From the NCBI GenBank assembly GCA_964390625.1, contig CAYMID010000002.1:1-59050 (forward strand): DNA of 59,050 bases. Reading direction: 5' to 3'. Numbering within the stretch: position 1 is the first letter of the stretch; every line of letters begins with the position of its first letter. This DNA comes from 2-12-FULL-41-16 sp964390625. Lineage in GTDB: Bacteria > Patescibacteriota > Patescibacteriia > Magasanikbacterales > UBA922. Both the position numbers and the translations under genes were made by a program. A model generated the notes under the pieces. It was given only the letters and a program-made list of their open reading frames with translations. It searched no databases and was not told where the DNA came from. Below, one piece after another: positions 42,923 through 51,590 of the stretch.

Positions 42923-43894
42923 ATGTGGATTCAGGATATTCTCCAAAAACCCAAGCCAATCTTGGCGCTTTCGCCCATGGCCGACATGACTGATTCGGCT
43001 TTTTGTCAGGTTGTCCGCCGTATTGGGGGCGCAGATGTGGTTTATCGCGAAATGGTCTCGGCCGAAGCAGTGGTACGTGATAATACCAAGACATTGGGCA
43101 TGACTGACTTTGTGCCAGCCGAGCGTCCAATTGTGCAGCAAATTTTTGGCTCTGATCCGCTTACTATGGCGCGCGCGGCCGCGATTGTAATGGAGCACGC
43201 TGGCCCAGAAGGGATCGATATTAACATGGGTTGCCCGGTATACAAAATTACCAGCAACTTCAATGGCTGTGCGCTCATGAAGGAGCCAGACCGGGCAGCG
43301 GCCATCATTCGTGAAATTAAGCAGGCGATTGGGGATACACCACTTTCGGTTAAGATCCGTCTTGGCTGGAGTGATCCTGATGATTTTAAAAAATTTATTC
43401 CCGTAATTGAAGAGGCGGGTGCGCAATTAATTACAATTCATGGCCGCACTAAAGCGCAGGGATATGCAGGTAAAAGTGACTGGGCGCGTATTGCCGAAGC
43501 CAAAAAAATCGCCCGCGTGCCACTGCTTGCGAATGGCGATATTCATGAGCCGCACCAAGTCAAAGAAGCTCTGGAAATTACAGGGGCAGATGGTGTGCTG
43601 ATTGCGCGTGGAGCGCTTGGTAACCCATGGTTTTTCAAACTAAGTAATGAAGGAAAAAGTGTGGCCGAAATATCACTCACTGAGCGTGTGCAGGTCATCC
43701 TTGAGCATGCCCGCCTGCATATTGAACAATATAGTGAACGCGGCCTGGTAACCTTCCGTAAACATTTAGCTTGGTATTTAAAGAGCTCCAAAATCGGGTT
43801 CGAAGTTCCGTGCATCAAAGACGTGCGCACTGAGCTCATGAAAATTAGTACGTACGCTGAGCTCGAATCAATTTTACAAAAATTACTAAAATAA
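42923..43894 (+). CDS. dus: tRNA-dihydrouridine synthase
   Basis: FMN enzyme reducing uridines in the D-loop of tRNA. 323 aa from the ATG at 42923. TIM-barrel signs: LALSPMADMTDSAF at the start, QIFGSDP, DINMGCP with the catalytic Cys and the following GCALMKEP, VKIRLGW, ITIHGRTKAQGY, LLANGDI and DGVLIARGALGNPWFF. DusB-like. Its promoter lies directly before the start codon. Confidence 0.93.
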   Translation: MWIQDILQKPKPILALSPMADMTDSAFCQVVRRIGGADVVYREMVSAEAVVRDNTKTLGMTDFVPAERPIVQQIFGSDPLTMARAAAIVMEHAGPEGIDINMGCPVYKITSNFNGCALMKEPDRAAAIIREIKQAIGDTPLSVKIRLGWSDPDDFKKFIPVIEEAGAQLITIHGRTKAQGYAGKSDWARIAEAKKIARVPLLANGDIHEPHQVKEALEITGADGVLIARGALGNPWFFKLSNEGKSVAEISLTERVQVILEHARLHIEQYSERGLVTFRKHLAWYLKSSKIGFEVPCIKDVRTELMKISTYAELESILQKLLK

Positions 43895-43921
43895 AAACAT
43901 CCCGATTGGGGTGTTTTTTAT
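43893..43921. terminator. Bidirectional terminator between dus and folD
   Basis: ACATCCC (43897-43903), loop GATT, GGGGTGT (43908-43914), with A-run and T-run on the outer sides; serves both converging genes. Confidence 0.85.
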
Positions 43922-44778
43922 TTGGGAAGGGTGATTTGGTGTTGTCGCGCTGCGCAAATCACGGTGTTTTCGAGCAGTTTGGCAATGGTAATAGGACCGA
44001 CGCCGCCTGGAGTTGGGGTAACGAGCGCGTGATCGGCGATTTCTTCGACCACCGCATCGCCAGACATGATCGCATCAACAAATGAAACGCCAGCATCGAT
44101 GACTAGTGCGCCTGGTTTAACCATGTTACCGCGCACAAGACCAGCTTTGCCAACGCCAGAGATAATAATATCAGCCGCCAAACATTTTGCGGTAACATCA
44201 TGGGTTGCGCTATTAATCGTGGTAACACTGGCGCGAGCATTCATAAGCATAACAGAAAGGGGTTTGCCTACAAGCGCACCAAGTCCAATTATGGCAACAT
44301 TTTTGCCGACCACGTTAATTTTTTGGTCATTGATAATGGTCATTGCCGCCGCTGCTGTTGGTGGCGTGATCCAGCCAGTGTTCATCATTAATTTACCCAT
44401 GTTTACGTCGGTCAGACAATCAATGTCGCGATCTGGTTCAATGGCATTAAGAACCTCGCTGGTGTACAAAGGCTCGGGGAGGGGGAGTTGAACGATTAAA
44501 CCTGACAGAGTTGGGTTAGTTTGCAAGGTCTTGATAGTACGAATGATAGTGGTGCGGTCAATATCAACTGGTAAATGCACCAAATCAAAACCAATCCCAA
44601 CACTTGTGGCCGCTTTTTCTTTGTGGTGGACGTAACGGATTGAGGGGGCGTGGTCGCCAACTAAGATTACCGCTAAACGGGGTTGGATATTTTTAGTTTG
44701 CAAAAAAACAACCTGTGCTTTGACGCGGTCTAGAATGTGGTTAGCAATAATTTTTCCGTCAATTAAGCCTGTATTCAT
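43918..44778 (-). CDS. folD: Bifunctional methylenetetrahydrofolate dehydrogenase/cyclohydrolase
   Basis: Interconverts methylene- and formyl-THF, the partner of GlyA. 286 aa from the ATG at 44778. Seen: YVHHKEKAA (catalytic Tyr/Lys), LIVQLPLP, the NADP loop IIGLGALVGKPLS, and TPTPGGVGPITIA near the C-terminus. The dinucleotide loop reads LGA where many FolD have RSN/RSx, which may influence cofactor binding. tRNA-Gln lies 26 bp upstream. Confidence 0.93.
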   Translation of the reverse strand: MNTGLIDGKIIANHILDRVKAQVVFLQTKNIQPRLAVILVGDHAPSIRYVHHKEKAATSVGIGFDLVHLPVDIDRTTIIRTIKTLQTNPTLSGLIVQLPLPEPLYTSEVLNAIEPDRDIDCLTDVNMGKLMMNTGWITPPTAAAAMTIINDQKINVVGKNVAIIGLGALVGKPLSVMLMNARASVTTINSATHDVTAKCLAADIIISGVGKAGLVRGNMVKPGALVIDAGVSFVDAIMSGDAVVEEIADHALVTPTPGGVGPITIAKLLENTVICAARQHQITLPK

Positions 44779-44803
44779 GCTAGAAGTGCGGAAGTGGCTT
44801 GTT

Positions 44804-44877
44804 TGGTTCGGGGATAGGGATTCGAACCCCAATAAACAGGACCAGAACCTGTTGTCCTACCGTTAGACGATCCCCGA
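44804..44877 (-). tRNA. tRNA-Gln (anticodon CTG), CCA encoded
   Basis: Folds as a full cloverleaf on the minus strand: acceptor TCGGGGA/TCCCCGA with the U1-A72 pair typical of tRNA-Gln, D-arm with AACGGTA loop, anticodon stem ACAGG/CCTGT with loop TTCTGGT (anticodon CTG), T-arm with TTCGAAT. Discriminator A and an encoded CCA at 44804-44806. Confidence 0.95.
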
Positions 44878-44882
44878 GTGCT

Positions 44883-45899
44883 TTATTCAGTTAAAACTGG
44901 ACGAGCTGTAAATGAATCTAGAAAGCGTTGACTTACGACGATAACTCGATTCATATCCCAGCCATGATTAGCCAAAACCTCTGGGCTAGCAATTGGAAAT
45001 TTTTCACCAACACCGATAAAGTATACGGTTGGCTCAGTGGCTGTTCGGACCAATGCACCGACTGTGATAGTGGATTCATTGGTAAGTGGTGAATAACCAT
45101 TGGAAACTTCCTCGCCATCCAGATAGCCATCCTGGTCAGTATCTGGGCTAAATAAGGAGGTTTTTTGGCTAATTTCCGCCTCTTTTGTTAGGCCGTCGCT
45201 GTCGCCGTCAGTACTATTGGAATCAGTGCTATGTGGCTGTGTAAACAGTACGAGCTGCTCACCAGTACTGGTTTTTCCGCCAGGCACAAAATCGTGCAAA
45301 GACGCTAACAGTGTACCATATGGGTACCCAAAGTCAAGACCCTTGCCAAAACCAGGGTCGTTGACAATAAATTCACCACGTAAATCATTATACCCTTTAA
45401 TTACAAACATGTGGTAGTCAGGACCGCCATTGCGAAAGTATTTATTTTTGAGGGATTTTCCAGATACGAGTGCAATGACTGGGCGTTTATTGTCGATTTC
45501 GGCCTTAATCATTACGGTAGTTGGTTTAAAGACTTTGTATGCTTCCCAAGATGAGAATTCATTAATTAAACGCATGGTTTGCTCAGCGTTAGTATCTTTG
45601 TTGTAGTTAAAAAGTTTATTTTCTAATTTAAACCAAGTGTTCATTTCGCTTATGGCTGTATTCACGTTGATTCGCTTGCTAGTATCTCCACGATAAAAGC
45701 GGTCTATCATGACAATTGTAGCTTCCTCACAGGCGTCTGCCCAGGGTTGAACCCATTTGCTCTGGGGAGCCTGTAATGTAAAAGGAACGTTTATTTTTTT
45801 GGATTCAGTTGAGGAGGCGAGTGAAATGTTTGGAGTAAAAAAATACGATACAAAAACAACCAGCAGTAAAAAAAATCGCAAACTTGATGAGACAGGCAT
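44883..45899 (-). CDS. Secreted C39-like peptidase with calcium-binding repeats
   Basis: 338 aa with a signal peptide (basic start, then FFLLLVVFVSYFF and cleavage near SLASS). The Peptidase_C39_2-like core has ADACEEATIVM (Cys), PDYHMFVIKGY (His) and VNDPGFGK (Asp/Asn). Then two DxDxDG repeats (DGDSDGLTKEAE, DTDQDGYLDGEE) of the thrombospondin-3/dockerin kind that bind calcium, and a C-terminal beta domain. Probably exported by Sec; target unknown. Similar proteins are frequent in Patescibacteria. Seven bases separate it from dnaX. Confidence 0.8.
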   Translation of the reverse strand: MPVSSSLRFFLLLVVFVSYFFTPNISLASSTESKKINVPFTLQAPQSKWVQPWADACEEATIVMIDRFYRGDTSKRINVNTAISEMNTWFKLENKLFNYNKDTNAEQTMRLINEFSSWEAYKVFKPTTVMIKAEIDNKRPVIALVSGKSLKNKYFRNGGPDYHMFVIKGYNDLRGEFIVNDPGFGKGLDFGYPYGTLLASLHDFVPGGKTSTGEQLVLFTQPHSTDSNSTDGDSDGLTKEAEISQKTSLFSPDTDQDGYLDGEEVSNGYSPLTNESTITVGALVRTATEPTVYFIGVGEKFPIASPEVLANHGWDMNRVIVVSQRFLDSFTARPVLTE

Positions 45900-45906
45900 A
45901 CATTAG

Positions 45907-47472
45907 TTAAGTGATTACGTGGCCGCCAAAAGCCGCAGCCAAAGATTGGACTTCGTTTGACATAGTGGCATCTTCGACCACAACCGCCAAGCGCACCGTG
46001 GCTTTGGTTAGGTTACTTAAGATTGACTCTAAGTTATGTCGATTGGTTGGTTGCATTAATTTTTCTTCGTGGAAAGAGTATTGTACGGCAATGGTGAGAG
46101 TGTCGCCAGTAACATTTTTAATTTTGGCCATTTTTAACAGGAATACGAGCGAGGGGTAGTTTTGTTCCAGTTGACCCATAAAGGCTGGCCAGATTTTTTC
46201 AATGTCAGGTTGAGTGAAGGAACCGGTAGCAGCGGGCGCAGTTACTGGCGGTGTTGACGGTGCTGAGGCTGAGACTGGCGCTGGAGTTGGTGTTGGGACT
46301 GATGGCTGGGCTGGTGGGCTGATTTTGGGTGGCTCAGGCTTAACCAGTGGAATTGGGTGGGCTGGGATTGGGTCTGGGGCGACCGATCCATGAGTCCATT
46401 CGAGTACTAACAATTCCAATGGGAGCGAGGCAATGGGTGCTGCCCCAAGTTCACGTACACGGGCTAAAATCAGGTCAGTCAGGCGCACTAACTGAGCTGG
46501 TGGAACAGATTGACTGAGTTGAATAATTGTTTGGCAGGTGGTGGAGTCAGTGTCTAATTCGTTGGTGGCAGCAGTCGGGTCAACCGCAGCAATTAAAAGG
46601 GTGCGAGTTAGGTTTAGGCATTCATTACCAAATTCAATTAAATCGTGTCCGTCTGCGACTAATTCACGCACCAAATTTAACGCGTCAGTTGGTCTTTGGA
46701 CTAGTAACGCCTGTACAAATCGCAGTGGTAACTCCAAGGGGGTTAGTGGTAACACAAGAGCCGCTTTGTCTGCGGTAACTGGGTTGCCACCAACAGCAAT
46801 GACTTGCTCTAACAGGCTCATACCATCACGCACACAGCCATCGCTTTTTTTGGCAATGCGTTCGAGGACTGCTGGTTCAACGGTGATTTTTTCTAAATCA
46901 GCCACTTGCTGAAGATGTGCGACCATGTGGGGAACTGGGACTTTTTTGAACGTAAAGCGTTGGCAGCGCGAAATAATCGTGGCCGGAACTTTGTGAGTTT
47001 CGGTGGTGGCAAGAATAAAGACAACGTGGGTCGGCGGCTCTTCGAGGGTTTTAAGCAGCGCGTTGAAGGCTGCTGTCGAGAGCATGTGAACTTCGTCGAT
47101 AATAAAGACTTTGTATTTAGATCGCGAAGGTTGGAACTGAACGCTTTCGATAATATTCTGGCGTACACTGTCAACCCCAGTGTTACTGGCGGCATCGATT
47201 TCAATCACATCGAGCGCGTGGCCACCAGTAATTTCCTGACACGAGGTGCAGGTGTCGCAAGGTTCGGCTGAGCCCTCGACGCGCTGTTCGCAGTTTAGGG
47301 CTTTGGCGAGCACGCGGGCGGTGGTGGTTTTGCCCACTCCCCGCGGGCCAGAAAATAAATAGGCGTGGCCAACTGTACCGCGCTGGAGCTGATTAATGAG
47401 TGTAGTAATAATCGGAGCCTGTTCAATTACTGCAGCGAAATTTTGGGGGCGGTGGGTATGATATAGGGCCAT
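45907..47472 (-). CDS. dnaX: DNA polymerase III subunit gamma/tau
   Basis: Clamp loader ATPase. 521 aa. Walker A GPRGVGKTTTARVLAKALNC, zinc module (CEQRV...CDTCTSCQE), Walker B FIIDEVHMLS, sensor 1 ATTETHKVPATI, SRC motif CQRF. A Pro/Ala-rich linker at about 375-425 joins a C-terminal domain that could bind polymerase. Its promoter (47482-47510) lies so close that the transcript is likely leaderless. Confidence 0.95.
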   Translation of the reverse strand: MALYHTHRPQNFAAVIEQAPIITTLINQLQRGTVGHAYLFSGPRGVGKTTTARVLAKALNCEQRVEGSAEPCDTCTSCQEITGGHALDVIEIDAASNTGVDSVRQNIIESVQFQPSRSKYKVFIIDEVHMLSTAAFNALLKTLEEPPTHVVFILATTETHKVPATIISRCQRFTFKKVPVPHMVAHLQQVADLEKITVEPAVLERIAKKSDGCVRDGMSLLEQVIAVGGNPVTADKAALVLPLTPLELPLRFVQALLVQRPTDALNLVRELVADGHDLIEFGNECLNLTRTLLIAAVDPTAATNELDTDSTTCQTIIQLSQSVPPAQLVRLTDLILARVRELGAAPIASLPLELLVLEWTHGSVAPDPIPAHPIPLVKPEPPKISPPAQPSVPTPTPAPVSASAPSTPPVTAPAATGSFTQPDIEKIWPAFMGQLEQNYPSLVFLLKMAKIKNVTGDTLTIAVQYSFHEEKLMQPTNRHNLESILSNLTKATVRLAVVVEDATMSNEVQSLAAAFGGHVIT

Positions 47473-47481
47473 AATGCGATT

Positions 47482-47510
47482 AGTATAGCTGATTGGGGCA
47501 GGGAGGTAAA
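47482..47510 (-). promoter_or_regulatory. Promoter of dnaX
   Basis: Minus strand: TTTACC (47510-47505), 17 bp, TATACT (47487-47482); the ATG follows after 9 nt. Confidence 0.7.
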
Positions 47511-47543
47511 GGTGACTGCGCCCTTGCGCCCCCTAGGGTCCCG

Positions 47544-47552
47544 TGCTATACT
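47544..47552 (+). promoter_or_regulatory. Extended -10 promoter of the SWIB gene
   Basis: TGC followed by TATACT (47547-47552), 35 nt before the ATG. Confidence 0.6.
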
Positions 47553-47587
47553 GGCCCCAAGTTAATCTTATTTTTAGACATATCTAT

Positions 47588-47845
47588 ATGCCAAGAACTG
47601 CTAACCCAGCGCTCATGAAGCCGCTGAAGCCATCCGAAGAGCTGGCTGCTATTATTGGTCCAGAAGAAATTACCCGTGGCCAGGTTATGGTCAAGGTTTG
47701 GGAATATATCAAAGCCAATAATCTCCAAAATCCAGCCAACAAGCGCAATATTATTGCTGACGCTAAATTGCTCCCAATCTTTGGTGGCAAAAAAGAAGTA
47801 ACCATGTTTGAAATGACCAAGCTCATTTCGGCCCATCTCTCATAA
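47588..47845 (+). CDS. SWIB/MDM2-domain protein
   Basis: 85 aa, essentially one SWIB domain: LKPSEELAAIIG, RGQVMVKVWEYIKANNLQ, NPANKRNIIADAKLLPIFGG and VTMFEMTKLISAHL. In eukaryotes the fold is part of chromatin remodellers; in Chlamydia it occurs alone and fused to topoisomerase I. Start at 47588 chosen by domain limits. It is diverged from dnaX by 115 bp with its own promoter and terminator, so it is monocistronic. A nucleoid role is likely but not proven. Confidence 0.9.
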   Translation: MPRTANPALMKPLKPSEELAAIIGPEEITRGQVMVKVWEYIKANNLQNPANKRNIIADAKLLPIFGGKKEVTMFEMTKLISAHLS

Positions 47846-47856
47846 TCGTAGACAAA

Positions 47857-47885
47857 TAAAAAACGACCCATGCGGGTCGTTTTTT
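47857..47885. terminator. Bidirectional terminator
   Basis: ACGACCC (47863-47869), loop ATGC, GGGTCGT (47874-47880), with A- and T-runs on both sides, between the SWIB gene and the convergent gene at 47887. Confidence 0.9.
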
Positions 47886-47886
47886 G

Positions 47887-48495
47887 TTACAAGGTGACGT
47901 CGAGGACGTCGTGGTAGTCGGTGGAGCTGGAGTCTGGGCTCGATGTGGCAATTGTTTGAGGGGGAGTATTACGGTGCACCACATTATCGACTGCGCCCCA
48001 TTCAGCTGGCTGATCTTTGGGGATAAGAATGGCCACCTCATCACCTGGCTGTCCACGGTGAAAGCTAATTGAAGCAGACAAGACTTTATAATTTTGCCCG
48101 TTAGCATCCACACTCCATTTTTTACCAAGCTCATCAAAGTATAGGTTGCCTACTACGCGGTCCCGTTCTACCTTTGGTCCGGTTTGCTTGTAAATAAATG
48201 CGCCACTAGGAGTGATGTTTAATTTCATGACATCACCAGTTACAAGTTTTGATTTACTGGCGTAGTTTGGTGGTACAGCGTATTCCTGGCCATCGCGACC
48301 CAAAAACGCATCGCCATTAAAAATTCCTTCAACCACTTTTTCGTTTCCGTAGTTGCCTGGATGATTTGCTACTGGATGTGGTGTAGGGGTGTAGGTATTA
48401 AAATTTTGAGTTACCGTTTGATCTAAGTGATGGAGGGCGACGTCAATTTCTTGACGCAAACGAAGTAATAACTGACGAACAGCGACTTGGTCCAT
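47887..48495 (-). CDS. Conserved protein of unknown function
   Basis: 202 aa. N-terminal helix (VRQLLLRLRQEIDVALHHL), a Pro/His-rich linker, then a beta-rich core (GNEKVVEGIFNGDAFLG, EYAVPPNYASKSKLVTGDVMKL, GAFIYKQ) and a further small beta domain (NLYFDELGKKW, GDEVAILIPKD). A similar pattern seems frequent in CPR genomes (from memory). It sits downstream of the ATPase gene on the same strand, 20 bp away, so may be co-expressed. Function not known. Confidence 0.6.
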   Translation of the reverse strand: MDQVAVRQLLLRLRQEIDVALHHLDQTVTQNFNTYTPTPHPVANHPGNYGNEKVVEGIFNGDAFLGRDGQEYAVPPNYASKSKLVTGDVMKLNITPSGAFIYKQTGPKVERDRVVGNLYFDELGKKWSVDANGQNYKVLSASISFHRGQPGDEVAILIPKDQPAEWGAVDNVVHRNTPPQTIATSSPDSSSTDYHDVLDVTL

Positions 48496-48515
48496 ATGTT
48501 TATATTTATGACTAT

Positions 48516-51026
48516 TTATAGACTACTCTCGATTGGTCCAGGAGTAGTTTTTTTAACGGCTGGGGCCACTTGAGTGCGTTCCAAAATTTCTGCTTCGACA
48601 ATGCGGCGGTCGCGGCCAAATTTGAGGCGCGACAGCTGTCTAATTGCCTCTGCCCGTTCGCGGTTACCTGGCTCAAGTGGGTAGGTTTGCATGCTAAATG
48701 GCTTGCTGGCCTCGTTATCGATCAATAGTTTGGTGTAATAGGAATAAGGAGGTGGATTAAGTAGGTCAAATTGACCGAAGACAGGGGCAAATTCTTTGGT
48801 TAGGACCTCGGCATCTTCTGGCCCGATGCGCCCCGAACAAATGGTACCAGCATTACCGAGCACAGCGTCGCGGATTTGGGCCCGACCTTTGTCATCCGTT
48901 AATTGCCCCATGTACTGGTGAGCAATGGTTAAATCCAAGCGGTATTTGCGGGCCTCTGACAAAATGGTCGCAATCGAGTCCGTGACAAAGTTTTGGAATT
49001 CGTCGATGTACAAGTAAAAATCTTTACGTTCTGATTCAGGTAATTCCGCACGACCCATGGCAGCCATTTGCAATTTGGCGACAATAATCAAACCAAGTAG
49101 CTTGGCGTTAACTTCGCCTGTGGTCCCTTTGGACAAATTAACCAGTAAGATTTTTTGTTTATCCATGATTTCGCGAAAATCAAAGCCAGAGCGTTGCTGC
49201 CCCATGATGTTACGCATCATCTCATTTTCTACGAAACGACCAACTTTGGAAATCAGATAACCCAACATTTCTGATTTGTGAAAATCACTCGTTTTGGCCA
49301 TTTCTTTTTCCCAAAACGCCCGGACCACTGGGTCTTTTACTTTTACTAAATACTTTTTAACAAAACTATCATCAGTAAACATGCGGGGGATATCAATGAT
49401 GGTCCCAGTGTCAGTAACATCACCCATTAACGTTAACATTACGTTACGCATGTTGTGCTCAAACATTGGGCCAATCATTTCGGGTGGAAACAATTTGTAG
49501 AAAATAGCAATCATTTCCTGTACCGCAAAATCTTTTTGGTCCTCAGTTTTTGCTTCGAGCATGTTTAACCCAATCGGCCGCTCCATGTCTGACGGGTTAA
49601 AAATAACCACGTCATCGGCCCGTTCTGGGGGGACATGAGCTAAAATATCTTCCACTAAATCACCGTGTGGATCGACGACGCAGACTCCTTTCCCAGCCAA
49701 AATATCCTGGCGGGCTAAGTTGGCCAACAACACTGATTTACCGGTTCCGGATTTACCAATAATGTATAAGTGACGACGACGGTCAGCTTCTTTAATATAC
49801 ACCGGTGTATCAGTTCCGCGGTATGCCACATGACCCAACAGCAAGCCGGATTTTGGTAGGTTTGCAGGAGGTGCGGCTTTGCGTCCAGTGAGCCATTTGA
49901 TATTTGGGGCTTCGGTCGAGTGCAGAGGTAAATGCCAGAGACCAGACATTTCTTCGGTGTTGAGGGTAAACATACGACCCTCGTGAAAACGGCGGAAAAT
50001 GAAATCGCGAATAATTGTTTTTTGACGACGAGGAATTACGGCTTTGAATTCGTTACCGTAGCGATAAAAATTATATTGCCCAAAGGAATTAATTAAGTTT
50101 TCTAAATTCATTTGTGCTAATTCCGGTTGTTCGGATGAGCTGATAACTCGAACTGTGGCTTGCAAGCCACCTTTAGAAATTTTTTCTTCTACCCCTTTGA
50201 TCATTTCTTCTTCAAGTGAGGAGAGGGTGTAAGATTCTTTTTCGTGTTTGGCACCAGTGATTAATTCGATAATGGTGGAGATAGCCACTTCTAACCATAT
50301 CAGGGTATGGTTTTTGTGTAAGACATGTTCGAATTTTTTACCCTTGCGTACTTCGCGTACCAATTTAACACTTTTGCGACGCCATTTGCTACCCGCGGGA
50401 CGAATAACATACTGAATCGCAGCGGCGCTATTGCCATCGTGAATTTTTGCTAGCGTGTTTAATAGCGAGGCGAGTGGATCAGAGTCCAATCGTTTGTAGG
50501 TTTTGAAAGGAAGGGCAGCGGGGAGTTTGGCACGCAAATAAGCTCCAACAACTGTGCTGTGTGGACTAAAAATGTTGTAATCCAGCATTTCTTCGATGTG
50601 CGCGTATGGATATTGAGCGTGAATTTGTTGTTCAATAAAATTGCGACGACGTGTTGGAACGGCCAAGTAAAAATAAATTAAGTTGTTGTGCATGACAATC
50701 TCGAACGCCATATGATCATTGCGTCCATTCAGCCATGCACCGAGACCTTTTTGGGGCTGTAAACCAGCCAAAGTCGAAAAAATAGTTTCGGTCAAAGCAA
50801 TTTCTTCGCGAATTTGCTCTAGACGGTCGTCGGCATTGCTACTGTTACTGTTGCCTTCGCCACGCTTTTCTTTGGGGACTTGGATTTGCAAGACAATCCG
50901 GTCAAAGGCGTGACCTGTGCGCGAAAAAAAACGCGCTATACTGCGAGTAATAAACAAAAGACCTGTTCCGGCCAGGAGAATGGCCACGCCAAGCCATACT
51001 AAAGGATCAAATTCCAGTGGAGGCAT
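48516..51026 (-). CDS. TraD/VirB4-like conjugative-type ATPase with N-terminal membrane anchor
   Basis: 836 aa. Membrane segment at about 10-30, a large N-terminal region related to the whole of the protein at 41480-42877, then an AAA/HerA-FtsK-type ATPase: Walker A GKSGTGKSVLLANLA, VVDPHGDLVEDIL, Walker B YLYIDEFQNF, and a motif with AHQYMGQL as in TraM-recognition/VirD4 proteins. It could drive DNA or protein transfer, or type IV secretion-like assembly. No relaxase or other T4SS gene is in the window. Five bases from the upstream gene. Confidence 0.85.
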   Translation of the reverse strand: MPPLEFDPLVWLGVAILLAGTGLLFITRSIARFFSRTGHAFDRIVLQIQVPKEKRGEGNSNSSNADDRLEQIREEIALTETIFSTLAGLQPQKGLGAWLNGRNDHMAFEIVMHNNLIYFYLAVPTRRRNFIEQQIHAQYPYAHIEEMLDYNIFSPHSTVVGAYLRAKLPAALPFKTYKRLDSDPLASLLNTLAKIHDGNSAAAIQYVIRPAGSKWRRKSVKLVREVRKGKKFEHVLHKNHTLIWLEVAISTIIELITGAKHEKESYTLSSLEEEMIKGVEEKISKGGLQATVRVISSSEQPELAQMNLENLINSFGQYNFYRYGNEFKAVIPRRQKTIIRDFIFRRFHEGRMFTLNTEEMSGLWHLPLHSTEAPNIKWLTGRKAAPPANLPKSGLLLGHVAYRGTDTPVYIKEADRRRHLYIIGKSGTGKSVLLANLARQDILAGKGVCVVDPHGDLVEDILAHVPPERADDVVIFNPSDMERPIGLNMLEAKTEDQKDFAVQEMIAIFYKLFPPEMIGPMFEHNMRNVMLTLMGDVTDTGTIIDIPRMFTDDSFVKKYLVKVKDPVVRAFWEKEMAKTSDFHKSEMLGYLISKVGRFVENEMMRNIMGQQRSGFDFREIMDKQKILLVNLSKGTTGEVNAKLLGLIIVAKLQMAAMGRAELPESERKDFYLYIDEFQNFVTDSIATILSEARKYRLDLTIAHQYMGQLTDDKGRAQIRDAVLGNAGTICSGRIGPEDAEVLTKEFAPVFGQFDLLNPPPYSYYTKLLIDNEASKPFSMQTYPLEPGNRERAEAIRQLSRLKFGRDRRIVEAEILERTQVAPAVKKTTPGPIESSL

Positions 51027-51031
51027 AGGGT

Positions 51032-51526
51032 TTAACCCTGTTGTTTAAGGGCAATAATTTTGTCTGCTTTAATTTTTGCTTCTTGCTCGAGGAAAAAATG
51101 ATTTACACCGGGCAAGGTTTTGAGCCAATCTAAAATCAAACGAAAAATTTCCCGTACTTTTATTTGTTTTTTGCCTAGGTGTTCACGAAGAGCCCGGGCC
51201 GTATGTTCGCCTTTGAGTTTAAATTCCTGCTGCTGCACTGGGGTTAGTCCTTTGTAAACATCAGCCAGGCCATCTTCCATAATAAATTCAATGCGAGCAG
51301 TGAATTGGTCAACCACGTGGTGTGGTTTGGCTGGCCGTTGGATTGCCGGTTGCACTGGGCGTGGTTTGTGCAAAGGTTCGGGTGTGGTTTTGGGTGTTTG
51401 GATTGGCTCAGCTTCGGTGGTAGTTTCGTCAATTTCAAAAATCGGCGCGGCTTCGGCCTGTTCAGCATTTGGTTGTGGAACATCAAGCGGTTCTTGTTCG
51501 AGTGGGGAAAACGACGGTGTCGTCAT
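51032..51526 (-). CDS. Protein of unknown function, first gene of the ATPase operon
   Basis: 164 aa from the ATG at 51526. N-terminal 70 residues are Pro/Glu/Thr-rich and probably disordered; the C-terminal 90 are helical (HVVDQFTARIEFIMEDGLADVY, LTPVQQQEF, REIFRLILDWLKTLPG, FFLEQEAKIKADKIIALK). Not recognised. Extended -10 promoter upstream at 51547. Coupled to the ATPase (five bases), so possibly its soluble partner. Confidence 0.6.
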   Translation of the reverse strand: MTTPSFSPLEQEPLDVPQPNAEQAEAAPIFEIDETTTEAEPIQTPKTTPEPLHKPRPVQPAIQRPAKPHHVVDQFTARIEFIMEDGLADVYKGLTPVQQQEFKLKGEHTARALREHLGKKQIKVREIFRLILDWLKTLPGVNHFFLEQEAKIKADKIIALKQQG

Positions 51527-51546
51527 AGTGGGCAATCTTGGCCAGT

Positions 51547-51555
51547 AGTATAGCA
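51547..51555 (-). promoter_or_regulatory. Extended -10 promoter of the ATPase operon
   Basis: TGC followed by TATACT on the minus strand (51555-51547), 20 nt before the ATG at 51526. Confidence 0.6.
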
Positions 51556-51562
51556 AAAAAAA

Positions 51563-51588
51563 CAAAAAACGCCCAGTCGGGCGTTTTT
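51563..51588 (-). terminator. Intrinsic terminator after cysS
   Basis: ACGCCC (51569-51574), loop AGTC, GGGCGT (51579-51584), with T-runs on both sides. Confidence 0.88.
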
Positions 51589-51590
51589 GC

